DNA of 64,000 nucleotides. It comes from a bacterium. GTDB taxonomy: Bacteria; Bacillota; Clostridia; Christensenellales; CAG-138. Both the position numbers and the translations under genes were made by a program. Under the pieces are notes generated by a model. It saw only the letters and a list, made by a program, of their open reading frames with translations, ran no database searches and was not told the origin of the DNA. Below, piece after piece: positions 33,296 to 42,622 of the stretch. Location: NCBI GenBank assembly GCA_022778545.1, contig JALFDW010000010.1, positions 80,137 through 144,136 on the forward strand, written 5' to 3'. How positions within the stretch are numbered: position 1 is the first letter of the stretch; each line of letters starts with the position of its first letter.

Positions 33296-33468
33296 GGACA
33301 GATTCTCCTTTGCAGATCCGGTAAACGGATGATGTTTTTCATAAAGTTATGGTCAATCATTATTATAGGTTCGCGCGCTTCCCTTGTCAAACGGCGGTAC
33401 AAACGATATACTTAGCATAACCATAACAACATGCGCGGGACATCATGGCTTTGGGCGCGGAGGTGCAT

Positions 33469-34830
33469 ATGCGGCAGCGCGTTGCGGATTTTATCGCACA
33501 GCATGATCTGCTGCGGGCGGGAGCGTCTGCAGTGGTCGGCGTGAGCGGCGGGGCGGATTCCGTCGCCCTTCTGCACATGCTCGCTGCGCTTGCGCCTTCC
33601 ATGGGCTTTACAGTCTATGCTGCGCACTTCAACCACGGCATCCGCGGCGCGGCGGCGGATGCGGATGAAGCGTTCGTGCAGCGCCTTTGCGCGCGGTTCG
33701 GCGTGCCGCTTTTCTGCGGGCGGGCGGATGTGCCCTCCCTTGCGGAGAGCTGCGGGCAAACGCTGGAGCAGGCTGCCCGCGAGGTGCGCTATGCGTTCCT
33801 GGAAGAAGCGCGCACACACTTTGGCGCGGATGTTATCGCCGTTGCGCACCACATGGACGATCAGGCCGAAACGCTGCTGCTGCACCTTGTGCGCGGCGCG
33901 GGGCTTGCCGGGCTTGTGGGCATGAAGCCCCGGCGCGGACGGGTGATCCGCCCGCTGCTGCCGCTTCGCCGCAGCGAGATCGAAGCTTATCTTTCGCAGG
34001 AGGGACTCTCCTTCCGCACGGATGAAACGAACCTTCTCAGGGATGGTACCCGCAACCGCATCCGGCTGGATGTGCTGCCTTACCTTGCGGAACATGTGAA
34101 TCCTGCTGTCGTGCCGGCGCTGTACGCTGCATCGGAACTGCTGGCGCAGGATGAGGCATATCTGTGCGAAGCAGCAGGACAGGGGCTTCTCTCGGCGCAG
34201 CGGGGCGAAAACGCTTATGACCGGGCGGCGCTTGCGGCGCTCCCTCCGGCGCTGCTGGGGCGGGCGGTGCGCATGGCGCTTGCGGCGGCGGGTGCTGAGA
34301 AGGACATCGAACGCACGCATGTAGAACAGGTGATTGCTCTCCTGCAGGGGCGCACAGGCGCGCGGCTGCATCTGCCGGGCGTGGATGTTTGGACGGATTA
34401 TGCGCTCCTTTGCGTCGGCAGGCTGCCGGAGGAAGCGCCCGAACCGTTTGAGGTTCCGCTCGTGCGCGCGGGGGAAACGTGTACGGAAAAAGGCGTGTTC
34501 CTGGCGGAGGAAGTGCCGCCGGAGCGCTTTGTGCGGGATCCCTTCATCGCCTGCTTCGACCTTGATAAGCTGCCCGCGGAGGGGCTCTCCGTGCGCTCCC
34601 GCAGGCCGGGGGACCGCTTCTTTCCCCTGAACGCGCCGGGCAGGCGCAAGCTCAAGGAATTCTTCATCGACAGGAAAGTGCCGCGTGCGGAGCGGGAGGT
34701 GCCGCTGATCGCCTGCGGGCAGGAGATCCTGTTCGTGCCGGGCTTTTCCGTTGCGGACACGGTGAAGGTGGATGAAAAAACCGCGCGCATCCTGCGCGTG
34801 ACTTATATTCCCCGCACGGATGCGGAATAA
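33469..34830 (+). CDS. tilS: tRNA(Ile)-lysidine synthase
   Basis: 453 residues. The N-type ATP pyrophosphatase loop is VVGVSGGADSVALLH, with AAHFNHGIRG and AHHMDDQAET following. The C-terminal TilS domain has RSRRPGDRFFPLNAPGRRKLKEFF. It converts C34 of the CAU-anticodon tRNA-Ile to lysidine so that AUA codons are read as Ile. I chose the ATG at 33469, five bases after GGAGG; an ATG at 33445 would bury that site in coding sequence. It is followed 33 bp later by hpt, the classical tilS-hpt pairing. Confidence 0.93.
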   Translation: MRQRVADFIAQHDLLRAGASAVVGVSGGADSVALLHMLAALAPSMGFTVYAAHFNHGIRGAAADADEAFVQRLCARFGVPLFCGRADVPSLAESCGQTLEQAAREVRYAFLEEARTHFGADVIAVAHHMDDQAETLLLHLVRGAGLAGLVGMKPRRGRVIRPLLPLRRSEIEAYLSQEGLSFRTDETNLLRDGTRNRIRLDVLPYLAEHVNPAVVPALYAASELLAQDEAYLCEAAGQGLLSAQRGENAYDRAALAALPPALLGRAVRMALAAAGAEKDIERTHVEQVIALLQGRTGARLHLPGVDVWTDYALLCVGRLPEEAPEPFEVPLVRAGETCTEKGVFLAEEVPPERFVRDPFIACFDLDKLPAEGLSVRSRRPGDRFFPLNAPGRRKLKEFFIDRKVPRAEREVPLIACGQEILFVPGFSVADTVKVDEKTARILRVTYIPRTDAE

Positions 34831-34863
34831 ATTCAGTTCCATTTCATTTTCAGGGAGGATTTT

Positions 34864-35409
34864 ATGGCAGAAAAGACCGACATGAACAAAAGCATCAGCA
34901 AGGTGCTCGTGAGCGAGGAGCAGCTCCGCGCGCGCATTGCGGAAATGGGCGCGCAGCTTTCGGAGGATTATGAGGGCAAGAACGTGATCCTCGTGTGCAT
35001 CCTGAAGGGCGCGGTGCATTTCTTCTCCGACCTTTCGCGCGCAATGACCTGCCACATGGAGATGGACTTCATGTCGATCTCAAGCTATGGCAACGGCCGC
35101 AAGACCTCCGGCATCGTGCGCATCGCAAAAGATATGGATACGGACATCACCGGCCGGCATGTGCTCATCGTGGAGGACATCATGGACAGCGGCCTGACGC
35201 TGAGCTACCTCACGAAGATCCTTTGGGAACGCAAGCCCGCTTCGCTCAAGATCGCCTGCCTGCTGGACAAGCCCTCCCGCCGCGAGTGCGATATTACGCC
35301 GGATTACTGCGGCTTCGTCATCCCCAACGAGTTCGTGTTGGGTTACGGCCTCGATTACGATGGCTATTACCGCAACCTGCCCTATGTGGGTGTGTATAAG
35401 ACGGAGTAA
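34864..35409 (+). CDS. hpt: Hypoxanthine phosphoribosyltransferase
   Basis: 181 residues, type I phosphoribosyltransferase. The PRPP-binding motif HVLIVEDIMDSGLTL is near residue 100 and LKGAVHFFSDL near residue 45. It salvages hypoxanthine and guanine to IMP and GMP. It follows tilS and has a GGGAGG site. The C-terminal LGYGLDYDGYYRNLPYVG is typical. It competes for the same bases degraded by the adeC/guaD/xdh set at the left of the window. Confidence 0.94.
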   Translation: MAEKTDMNKSISKVLVSEEQLRARIAEMGAQLSEDYEGKNVILVCILKGAVHFFSDLSRAMTCHMEMDFMSISSYGNGRKTSGIVRIAKDMDTDITGRHVLIVEDIMDSGLTLSYLTKILWERKPASLKIACLLDKPSRRECDITPDYCGFVIPNEFVLGYGLDYDGYYRNLPYVGVYKTE

Positions 35410-35424
35410 CTCTGTGAGACGCAG

Positions 35425-35450
35425 GGGACGGGGAACCCCCGTCCCTTTTT
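35425..35450 (+). terminator. Terminator of tilS-hpt
   Basis: GGGACGGGG (35425-35433) pairs with CCCCGTCCC, followed by TTTTTG. Confidence 0.85.
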
Positions 35451-35573
35451 GAATGCGGTGCCAAAAGATGTAAGGATTGCCCTTCTGCATTTGACGGCAG
35501 CGCATATTTGTCAATGCAAAATGTGGATGGGGTATGCCGGCCATCCGAAAGAAATTAGAAAGGCAAGGCGAAC

Positions 35574-36068
35574 ATGAAAAAGCTATACCTGATCGGCGGG
35601 CCGATGGGCGTAGGCAAAACGGCCGCCTGCCGGGAGCTGAAACGGATGCTGCCGAACAGCGTGTTCCTCGATGGGGACTGGTGCTGGGATGCGAACCCGT
35701 TTCAGGTGACGGAGGAAACAAAGACGATGGTGATGGACAACATCTGCCACCTGCTCGGCAATTTTCTCCGCTGCACGGCATATACGCATGTGATCTTCTG
35801 CTGGGTGATGCACGAGCAGAGCATCGTGGACGAGATCCTGCGCCGCCTGCCTCTTGCGGACTGCGAAGTGAAGGCGGTGTCCCTTCTTGCCGATGCGCAG
35901 ACCCTGCGGGCAAGGCTTGCGGAGGATGTCCGGCAGGGGGCGCGCAGGGCGGATGTCATCGAGCGGAGCCTTGCGCGGCTGCCGCTGTATTCGCGCCTGA
36001 ATACGCTTAAAATCGATACGACAGGGAAAAGCCCCCTGGATGTTGCGGCGGAAATTGCCGCGCTGTAA
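35574..36068 (+). CDS. Small P-loop ATPase / kinase-like protein
   Basis: 164 residues. The Walker A motif GGPMGVGKTAAC is at residues 8-19. A second motif, VFLDGDWCWD, recalls the acceptor-binding region of small-molecule kinases, and there is an Arg-rich lid-like segment (RLAEDVRQGARRADVIERSL). It probably phosphorylates a small molecule or nucleotide. The substrate is not recognisable. The ATG follows AAAGGCAAGG. It stands alone, convergent with arsC. Confidence 0.7.
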   Translation: MKKLYLIGGPMGVGKTAACRELKRMLPNSVFLDGDWCWDANPFQVTEETKTMVMDNICHLLGNFLRCTAYTHVIFCWVMHEQSIVDEILRRLPLADCEVKAVSLLADAQTLRARLAEDVRQGARRADVIERSLARLPLYSRLNTLKIDTTGKSPLDVAAEIAAL

Positions 36069-36092
36069 ATCTTCCGGCGTCCATGCAGCGGG

Positions 36093-36491
36093 TCAGCAGA
36101 ACCGCTGCTTTAATTTGCGTATGTTTTCCGCAATCGCTTCAATGGTCTTTTCAAATTCGGAATCGCTTTTGCCCGTCGGATCATCCAATCCCCAATCCTC
36201 CCTGTGCCGGCACGGAAGATGGGGGCACTGAACATTGCAGCCCATCGTAACAACGATGTCAACGGGGGGAAGCTCCTCCAGCAGTTTTGAATACTGCGTT
36301 TTTTCCATGTCGATGCCATACCGGGCTTTCATGATGCGAACGGCATCCCGGTTGATCTCAGGCTTCGTTTCCGTTCCGGCCGAATAGCAGTCAAACACGT
36401 CGGAGGCAAGGTGCTTTCCCAGGGCCTCCGCGATCTGGCTGCGGCAGGAATTGTGGACGCAAATGAAGGCAACTTTTAATTTCGGGCGCAT
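36093..36491 (-). CDS. arsC: Arsenate reductase, thioredoxin-coupled (low-MW phosphatase fold)
   Basis: 132 residues. The nucleophile loop FICVHNSCRSQIAEA is a CX5R phosphatase-type loop. Further cysteines in TMGCNVQCPHLPC supply the resolving thiols of the thioredoxin-coupled cycle. It reduces arsenate to arsenite. No arsR, arsB or acr3 is in the window, so export must be encoded elsewhere or the protein acts as a tyrosine-phosphatase relative. It lies 12 bp downstream of the serine hydrolase gene on the same strand and may be co-transcribed with it. Confidence 0.87.
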   Translation of the reverse strand: MRPKLKVAFICVHNSCRSQIAEALGKHLASDVFDCYSAGTETKPEINRDAVRIMKARYGIDMEKTQYSKLLEELPPVDIVVTMGCNVQCPHLPCRHREDWGLDDPTGKSDSEFEKTIEAIAENIRKLKQRFC

Positions 36492-36503
36492 GTGGTTCCT
36501 TCC

Positions 36504-38255
36504 TTACGCATTATGCCGGATAAGCGTGCCCGTCGCCGTGGGCGCGGTGAAATCCCGCAGCGTAGAGCCAAGATTTTCCCGCTGTGCGGCGGTCAGGAGG
36601 CGCTTGAGGTAGCCGATGTCCGGCGCGCCGACGAGCTGGAACAGCATCTGCGTGACGCGGCCGAGCTCCGGCAGTTCATCAAAGGTGAGGGAAAGCACGC
36701 CGTCCGCAAGGGTGAAGCGGAACACGCGGGTATCCGGCGTTTCGATGAGCGAAGCGATCACCGTGAGCTTGATGTGCTCCTCCGTGTGCTCCCATACTGC
36801 GCGCGCGCCGATTTTCTGCCATTCGCCGCGCATGGCAATGCGCCCATAGCGCAGAGAACCATCCGCATTGAGCGCGATGCGGTTGCATTCCGCGTATTCA
36901 TAAAACAGGATATCGAGGCCGTAATCCGTCTTTTCAAAGCGGACCATGTCAGTGCCCATGGTGTAGTTCCCGTGCACGGCCTGAATTGTCAGCGGGAACA
37001 CGCCGCCCGTGTTGGCGCAAAGGCGGTATTCCCGGCCATGGAGCAGCGCTGCGATCGCGCGGAACTGCGCTTCGTCCGTGCCGAGCGGCTCCTTGAGCGT
37101 AGGCGTGAAATGCAGGCCTTTGCAGGTATGCATAAGCGCGGCATGTGCTGCCGCGTCCTCGGGCAGAGGCTCCGGGGATGCGCCCTCAAAGCAGGCGCTG
37201 ATGTGTTCGGTAAGCGTTCCCTGCGCGAAAAGGTTTGCGCTGCCGCTGAACACGGCCACCACCGCGTCGTATTTCGGGATCATGACTACATACTGCCCGA
37301 ACGCGCCGTTGAACTGATAGCCGCCCTCGTCGTCGCTCATCCAGATCTGGTAGCCGTAGCCGTGCTTCATTTCGCCGTGCGGCGTTTCGATCTGCCGGCG
37401 CGTGGCAGCGTCGGCCCAGGCTTCGCTGAAGATGCGCTTTCCTTCCCACATGCCGCGGTTGAGGTAAAGCTGGCCCAGCTTGGCCGCGTCCTCAAGTGTC
37501 AGCGAAAGCCCCCAGCCGCCCTTTTCTACGCCCTGCGGGCAGGTTTCCCACTGGAACCGTTCGATGCCGAGCGGCGCGAACAGCCGCGGGCGGAGGTATT
37601 CCACAAGCGTCTGCCCCGTGCGCCGTGCGAGGATGGCCGCAAGCATGTAGGTGTTGAGCGAATTGTATTCAAACGCCGTGCCCGGCTCGAACTTCGGCAG
37701 GGATTCGAGAAACATTTTCGCCCAGTTTTCATCGAGCATGGAGCCGATCTCGTTGAAGCGGCAGCCCGTGCTCATCGTGAGCAGGTGGCGCACGGTCATG
37801 TTCCGGATGACCTTCGCCTGCGTGGGGCTCACAAGGTCGGAAAAAATGTCCGTGAGCCGTTCGTCGAGGGAGAGCAGCCCCTCATCCACCGCGATGCCAA
37901 TGGCCGTGCCGGTAACGCTTTTGCTCATGGAATAGAGCATGTGCGGCACATCCAGCCGGTAAGGCGCCCACGCGCCCTCCGCGATGATCTTCCCGTGGCG
38001 CATCACGAGCACGGCGTGCGCGGCGATGGAATCCGCCTCTTTGGAAACCGCTTCATAAAACTGCCGTACCGCTTCGGAACGGATCCCCTCAGCCTCCGGC
38101 GTGCTGCGGGGCAGCGGCTTCGGGCTCTGTGCCTCCGGCAGCGCGCGCTTCTGCAGCGCATAGCCGTAGGAAGGCACGTTCTTGAGGTCGTGCTTGAGGA
38201 ATTTCAGCATCAGCTCAATGCTGCGCATCTGAATGGCGATGTCCATATCAATCAA
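36504..38255 (-). CDS. Serine hydrolase of the beta-lactamase class C / esterase family
   Basis: 583 residues. The SxxK nucleophile motif is SMSKSVTG near residue 110, and the Tyr motif is YNSLNTYM near residue 200. The beta-lactamase domain covers about 45-400. The C-terminal 170 residues form an extra domain of unknown function. No signal peptide is evident, so it is probably cytoplasmic: an esterase or peptidase rather than a resistance enzyme. The start is uncertain: TTG at 38255 is four bases after GGAG, and ATG at 38246 is thirteen bases after it. Confidence 0.78.
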   Translation of the reverse strand: MIDMDIAIQMRSIELMLKFLKHDLKNVPSYGYALQKRALPEAQSPKPLPRSTPEAEGIRSEAVRQFYEAVSKEADSIAAHAVLVMRHGKIIAEGAWAPYRLDVPHMLYSMSKSVTGTAIGIAVDEGLLSLDERLTDIFSDLVSPTQAKVIRNMTVRHLLTMSTGCRFNEIGSMLDENWAKMFLESLPKFEPGTAFEYNSLNTYMLAAILARRTGQTLVEYLRPRLFAPLGIERFQWETCPQGVEKGGWGLSLTLEDAAKLGQLYLNRGMWEGKRIFSEAWADAATRRQIETPHGEMKHGYGYQIWMSDDEGGYQFNGAFGQYVVMIPKYDAVVAVFSGSANLFAQGTLTEHISACFEGASPEPLPEDAAAHAALMHTCKGLHFTPTLKEPLGTDEAQFRAIAALLHGREYRLCANTGGVFPLTIQAVHGNYTMGTDMVRFEKTDYGLDILFYEYAECNRIALNADGSLRYGRIAMRGEWQKIGARAVWEHTEEHIKLTVIASLIETPDTRVFRFTLADGVLSLTFDELPELGRVTQMLFQLVGAPDIGYLKRLLTAAQRENLGSTLRDFTAPTATGTLIRHNA

Positions 38256-38317
38256 AACGCTCCATGAAAAATATCTTAGCCTGTCTCTTTCATTTTAACA
38301 TGCTTTCCAAAAACGGC

Positions 38318-38337
38318 AAAGAGGGCTTGCGCCCTCC
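38318..38337 (-). terminator. Terminator of the DUF1292 gene
   Basis: GAGGGC-TTGC-GCCCTC, with CTTTGCCGTTTTT following on the minus strand. Confidence 0.65.
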
Positions 38338-38356
38338 CTGCAGGTTACATAAAAGC

Positions 38357-38659
38357 TTATTTGTCGCAATCGCAGCCGCCTTCGCAGTCGCACTCCTCGG
38401 AGAGCAGTTCTTCGACGATCTCGGCGAGCGCGTCCATCTTGTCCTCATCCGCGGGCAGGAACTCTTCCATGTCGCCGTCCACGACGATCTTCATGATGTA
38501 GACCTCGGCGGCTTCCTCTTCATTCTCAGCCTCCGCGCTCAGGTCCATCAGCACGGCGTATTCCTGACCTTCGTACTCAAAGTATTCGATTACATCCAGC
38601 TCAAACTCGTTGCCTTCTTCATCGGTAAAGGTTACAACGTCTCTTTCTTCCATTTCCAT
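38357..38659 (-). CDS. DUF1292 (YrzB-like) protein with cysteine-rich tail
   Basis: A 100-residue, very acidic protein. The core VVTFTDEEGNEFELDVIEYF and YAVLMDLS is the DUF1292 signature found across Bacillota, often near ruvX/alaS-type genes. The C-terminus ends ECDCEGGCDCDK, four cysteines in twelve residues, a likely metal-binding tail absent from many homologues. The ATG at 38659 follows AAAGGCGG. Function unknown. It is not next to its usual neighbours here. Confidence 0.78.
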   Translation of the reverse strand: MEMEERDVVTFTDEEGNEFELDVIEYFEYEGQEYAVLMDLSAEAENEEEAAEVYIMKIVVDGDMEEFLPADEDKMDALAEIVEELLSEECDCEGGCDCDK

Positions 38660-38757
38660 CGGTGTTGACCGCCTTTCCTTCATTTGCCATTGGCCTCTTG
38701 ATTGTACAATACATTTTGCCTGAGGGCAAGATAAAGTATTCCCGCGTGCGGCGGGGG

Positions 38758-40512
38758 TTATGCGAGGTCGAACTGGCTGCGGTAAAGCTCTGCGTAAAAC
38801 CCGCCCTGCCGGAGCAGCGTTTCATGGTTGCCCTGTTCGATGATGTGCCCGTCCTTCATGACGAGGATCACGTCCGCCTCCCGGATGGTGGAGAGCCGGT
38901 GCGCGACGATGAAGCTCGTGCGCCCCTGCATCATGCGGGCGAAGGCTTCCTGAATTTTCAGCTCCGTGCGCGTGTCGATGGAGGAGGTTGCCTCGTCGAG
39001 AATCAGCATCGGCGGCAGGCAGAGCATGACGCGGGCGATGCAGAGGAGCTGCTTCTGCCCCTGCGAGAGCAGGCCGCCATCCTCGGTGACGACGGTATCA
39101 TATCCCTCCGGCAGGCGCTTGATAAAACCGTGGGCGTGGGATGCCTTCGCCGCCTCGATGATCTCATCCTCCGCAGCATCCGGCCGGCCGAGCGCGATGT
39201 TTTCCCGGATCGTGCCTGCCTTGATCCACGTTTCCTGCAGCACCATGCCGAAGGAGGTGCGCAGGCTCCTGCGCGTAAGGGTGCGGACATCCCGCCCGTC
39301 CACGCGGATGGTGCCGCCGTCCACGTCGTAAAAGCGCATGAGCAGGTTGATGAGCGTGGTCTTTCCGCAGCCCGTCGGGCCGACGATCGCAACGCGCATG
39401 CCGCGCTTTGCCGCGACGGAAAGGTTCTCGATCAGCGGGCGCGCCGGGTCATAGGAGAAGCTGACGTTTTCAAGCGCCACATCGCCGGAGACATCCGAAA
39501 GCGTTTCCGCGTTCGGGGCGTCCGGCTCCTCCGCGGGCGCGTCGATCAGCTCGAACACGCGCGCCGCGCAGGCGAGGGCGTTCTGCAGCTCCGTCACCAC
39601 GCCGGAGATTTCGTTGAAGGGCTTGGTATACTGGTTGGCGTAGCTCAAAAAGCAGGAGAGGCCGCCCACCGTGATGCCCCCTGCGATGGCGGAAAATGCG
39701 CCCGTGACGCCCACCGCCGCGTATACGAGGCCGTTTACAAAGCGGGTGGAAGGGTTCGTGATGGAGGAGAAGAAGATCGCCCGCAGGGAGGCCTTCGAGA
39801 GCCGGTCGTTGATCTCGTCAAAGCGGCCGAGCAGGTTCTTTTCCTGGCCGAAGGCCTGCACGACCTTCTGGTTTCCCGCCATTTCTTCGATGAGGGCAGT
39901 CTGTTCGCCGCGCGTTTCGGATTGCAGCTTGAACATGGCGTAGGTGCGCTTTGCGATGAACGCCGCCACAAAGAGGGAAACGGGGGTCACGAGCACCACG
40001 ACAAGCGCGATGCGCCAGTTGAGCGAGAACATGAAGCCGAGCGTCCCCAAGATGGTGATCACGCCGGTGAAAAGCTGCGTGAAGCCCATGAGCAGCCCTT
40101 CCGAGAACTGATCCGCATCCGCGATGACGCGGCTTACGAGTTCGCCGTGGGAATGGGCGTCAAGATACCGGAGCGGCAGGTGCTCGATGTGCGCAAACGC
40201 CGTGTCGCGCAGGCGCTGCACCGTGCCATAGGCGATGCGGTTGTTGCAGATGGAAAGCAGCCACTGGGCGAGCGCGGTGAGCCCAACGACAGCCGCCATG
40301 CGTACAGCGAGCTTTGCTATGGCAGGGAAATCCACCTGCCCGGGCGCGACGACGTGGTCGACCGCATCGCCAACGAGGATGGGGAAATACAGCGTGAGTG
40401 CGACGGTGAGCGCCGCAAGCAGCAGGGAAAACGCCACGAGCCACCCATAGGGGCGGATGTAAGCGAGCACGCGGCGGAGCGTGCCGGCCTGTGCCTTGTT
40501 GTTCTGCTTCAT
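38758..40512 (-). CDS. ABC exporter half-transporter (catalytic partner)
   Basis: 584 residues: six membrane segments followed by a nucleotide-binding domain. Walker A is VGPTGCGKTT near residue 377. The signature motif is LSQGQKQLLC, and Walker B with the catalytic glutamate is MLILDEATSSID. The H-loop is IVAHRLS. This is the fully canonical subunit of a type IV (MDR-like) exporter. It lies 3 bp after its partner gene and must form a heterodimer with it. Substrate unknown; drugs, lipids or peptides are typical. Confidence 0.9.
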   Translation of the reverse strand: MKQNNKAQAGTLRRVLAYIRPYGWLVAFSLLLAALTVALTLYFPILVGDAVDHVVAPGQVDFPAIAKLAVRMAAVVGLTALAQWLLSICNNRIAYGTVQRLRDTAFAHIEHLPLRYLDAHSHGELVSRVIADADQFSEGLLMGFTQLFTGVITILGTLGFMFSLNWRIALVVVLVTPVSLFVAAFIAKRTYAMFKLQSETRGEQTALIEEMAGNQKVVQAFGQEKNLLGRFDEINDRLSKASLRAIFFSSITNPSTRFVNGLVYAAVGVTGAFSAIAGGITVGGLSCFLSYANQYTKPFNEISGVVTELQNALACAARVFELIDAPAEEPDAPNAETLSDVSGDVALENVSFSYDPARPLIENLSVAAKRGMRVAIVGPTGCGKTTLINLLMRFYDVDGGTIRVDGRDVRTLTRRSLRTSFGMVLQETWIKAGTIRENIALGRPDAAEDEIIEAAKASHAHGFIKRLPEGYDTVVTEDGGLLSQGQKQLLCIARVMLCLPPMLILDEATSSIDTRTELKIQEAFARMMQGRTSFIVAHRLSTIREADVILVMKDGHIIEQGNHETLLRQGGFYAELYRSQFDLA

Positions 40513-40515
40513 CGC

Positions 40516-42273
40516 TTACGCCTCCTTCCCTGCGGGCGCAGCCGCTTCTTTCGGGAATTGTGAATAGTAGATCTCCTGATAAACAGAGCAGCCTTGGAGC
40601 AACGCTTCATGCGTGCCGATGCCGGCGACCTGCCCGTCATCGAGCACGATGATTTTGTCTGCGTGGCGGATGGAAGCCGCCCGCTGGGAAACGAGGAACA
40701 CGGTCGGCCCGCCCTCCATGGCACGGATGGCGCGGCGGAGCTTCGCATCCGTCGCGTAATCGAGCGCGGAGGCGCTGTCGTCGAGGATCAGGATCTCCGG
40801 CTTGCGCACGAGCGCCCGGGCGATGGTGAGCCGCTGCTTCTGCCCGCCGGAGAAGTTCCTTCCGTTCTGTTCCACCGGCGCGGAAAGGCCGCCTTCCTTC
40901 TGCTCCACGAATTCCTTCGCCTGCGCGCTCGCAAGCGCGTCCCAGAGCGCATCATCTTCCGCGTCGGAGCGGCCCCAGCGCAGGTTTTCGCGGATGGTTC
41001 CCTTAAAGAGCACGGCCTTCTGCGGCACGATGCCGATTTTTCCGCGCAGCGCGGCAACGGGCCAATCCTTTACGTCCGTTCCGAACACGCGGACGCTTCC
41101 GCGCGTGGCCGGATAAAAGCCGGGGATGAGGTTCACAAGCGAGCTTTTTCCGGAGCCTGTGCCGCCGATCACGCCGATGGTCTCGCCGGGGTAAGCCCGG
41201 AAGGAAACGTCCGAAAGCGACTCCGCTCCCGCATTTTCATAGGAAAGGCTCACACCGTCAAATTCAACTGCGGGAACGCCTGCAGGCGCCGCGGGGAGCG
41301 GCGCGGAAGCTTTCGCCATGGCGGCGTTGCCGGAGGGCAGGGAGAGCACGGCAGCGACACGGTTTGCGCTCGCGAGCGCGCGGGTGATGGTGATGATGAG
41401 GTTCGCAAGCTTGATAAGCTCAACGAGGATCTGCGACATGTAGTTGACAAGCGCTACAAGCTCGCCCTGCGTGATGCGCCCGGCATCCACCTGCAGAGCG
41501 CCCGTGTGCAGCAGCACGAGCACGGCGAGGTTGATGATGGCGTAGGTGAGCGGGTTCATCAGGGCGCTGATGCGGCCCACAAAGCGCTGCATGCGGGCAA
41601 GCGCGGCGTTCTTTTTGCGAAAGGCCGCCGTCTCTTCCTCCTCCCGGGCAAAGGCGCGCAGCACGCGCGCGCCGGTGAGCGTTTCCCGCGTTTTGCCAAG
41701 CACGCCGTCGAGCTCCGCCTGCACCCGGCGGTATTGCGGGATGGTCCAGAGCATCACGCCGAACACGACGAGCGCAAGCAGCGGGATAACCGCGAGGAAC
41801 ACGAGCGCGGACTTCGTATCGATCGTAAATGCCATGGCCATCGCGCCGAACACGATGAACGGCGAGCGCAGCAGGAGCCGGAGCGCCAGATTCACGCCTG
41901 TCTGCACCTGGTTGACGTCGCTCGTCATCCGGGTGATGACGGTGGAGGCGCCGAGCATGTCCAGCTGCGTGAAGGAAAGGCTCTCCACCTTTTCAAACAG
42001 CGCGTGGCGCAGCCGCCCGGCAAAGCCCACGGCGGCCTTTGCGGAAAAATACTGTGCGGTGATGGAAGCGGCAAGCCCCACGAGGCCGAGCAGCAGCAGC
42101 ACGCCGCCCATGCGGAGGATATAGCCGCGGTCCGCGCCCGCTACGCCTGTGTCGATGATGGCGGCCATCACGAGCGGTACGAGGAGTTCGAACGAGGCCT
42201 CAAGCAGCTTGAACAGCGGCCCGAGCACGCTCTCCTTCCCATACCCTTTCATATAAATCAGCAGTTTCTTCAT
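40516..42273 (-). CDS. ABC exporter half-transporter (degenerate-site partner)
   Basis: 585 residues, six membrane segments plus a nucleotide-binding domain. Walker A is GGTGSGKSS near residue 369 and the signature is FSGGQKQRLT. Walker B is followed by Asp instead of Glu (ILILDDSASALD). The H-loop histidine is replaced by Gln (LVSQRAAS). This is the pattern of the non-catalytic site in heterodimeric exporters such as TM287/288 and BmrCD. The start is the ATG at 42273 after AAGGA. An ATG 15 codons earlier has a poorer site. It is first in the two-gene operon. Confidence 0.9.
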   Translation of the reverse strand: MKKLLIYMKGYGKESVLGPLFKLLEASFELLVPLVMAAIIDTGVAGADRGYILRMGGVLLLLGLVGLAASITAQYFSAKAAVGFAGRLRHALFEKVESLSFTQLDMLGASTVITRMTSDVNQVQTGVNLALRLLLRSPFIVFGAMAMAFTIDTKSALVFLAVIPLLALVVFGVMLWTIPQYRRVQAELDGVLGKTRETLTGARVLRAFAREEEETAAFRKKNAALARMQRFVGRISALMNPLTYAIINLAVLVLLHTGALQVDAGRITQGELVALVNYMSQILVELIKLANLIITITRALASANRVAAVLSLPSGNAAMAKASAPLPAAPAGVPAVEFDGVSLSYENAGAESLSDVSFRAYPGETIGVIGGTGSGKSSLVNLIPGFYPATRGSVRVFGTDVKDWPVAALRGKIGIVPQKAVLFKGTIRENLRWGRSDAEDDALWDALASAQAKEFVEQKEGGLSAPVEQNGRNFSGGQKQRLTIARALVRKPEILILDDSASALDYATDAKLRRAIRAMEGGPTVFLVSQRAASIRHADKIIVLDDGQVAGIGTHEALLQGCSVYQEIYYSQFPKEAAAPAGKEA

Positions 42274-42458
42274 TGCAGTATCGTCCTTCAATTCCCGGAG
42301 CGGGTCGTTTTCCTCCATATACTACCATCCGCACGCGGGGGAGCACAAGGCGCAAATGTGCCACTCCGGCCGCACAGAGTATGCGGAGAGGATTCCCCGC
42401 GGCGCAGGATCCATGCACAGCGCGTACAGCAGGATGCGGCGAATCGGGGAGAAATATC

Positions 42459-42596
42459 ATGGGCGGAATGGGAACATGCAGGACGCAATATGGCGGAAAC
42501 GGAGCCTGCATAGGCAAAACCATCATCGTTTCGGGGCAGTATGACGATCATGGCAGCCGCAGGAGGAAAACGTTTTCATGCGAAGCCTGTATTTGA
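42459..42596 (+). CDS. Possible small cysteine-containing peptide
   Basis: 45 codons beginning MGGMGTCRTQYGGNGACIG and ending in FSCEACI. The ATG lies seven bases after GGGGAG, a good site. Four cysteines are spread over the peptide. There is no recognisable family and no clear promoter. It sits in the 500-bp gap between the ABC operon and the alcohol dehydrogenase. It could equally be chance. Confidence 0.25.
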   Translation: MGGMGTCRTQYGGNGACIGKTIIVSGQYDDHGSRRRKTFSCEACI

Positions 42597-42622
42597 ATAA
42601 TGCAGAATCGATAACAGTCATA

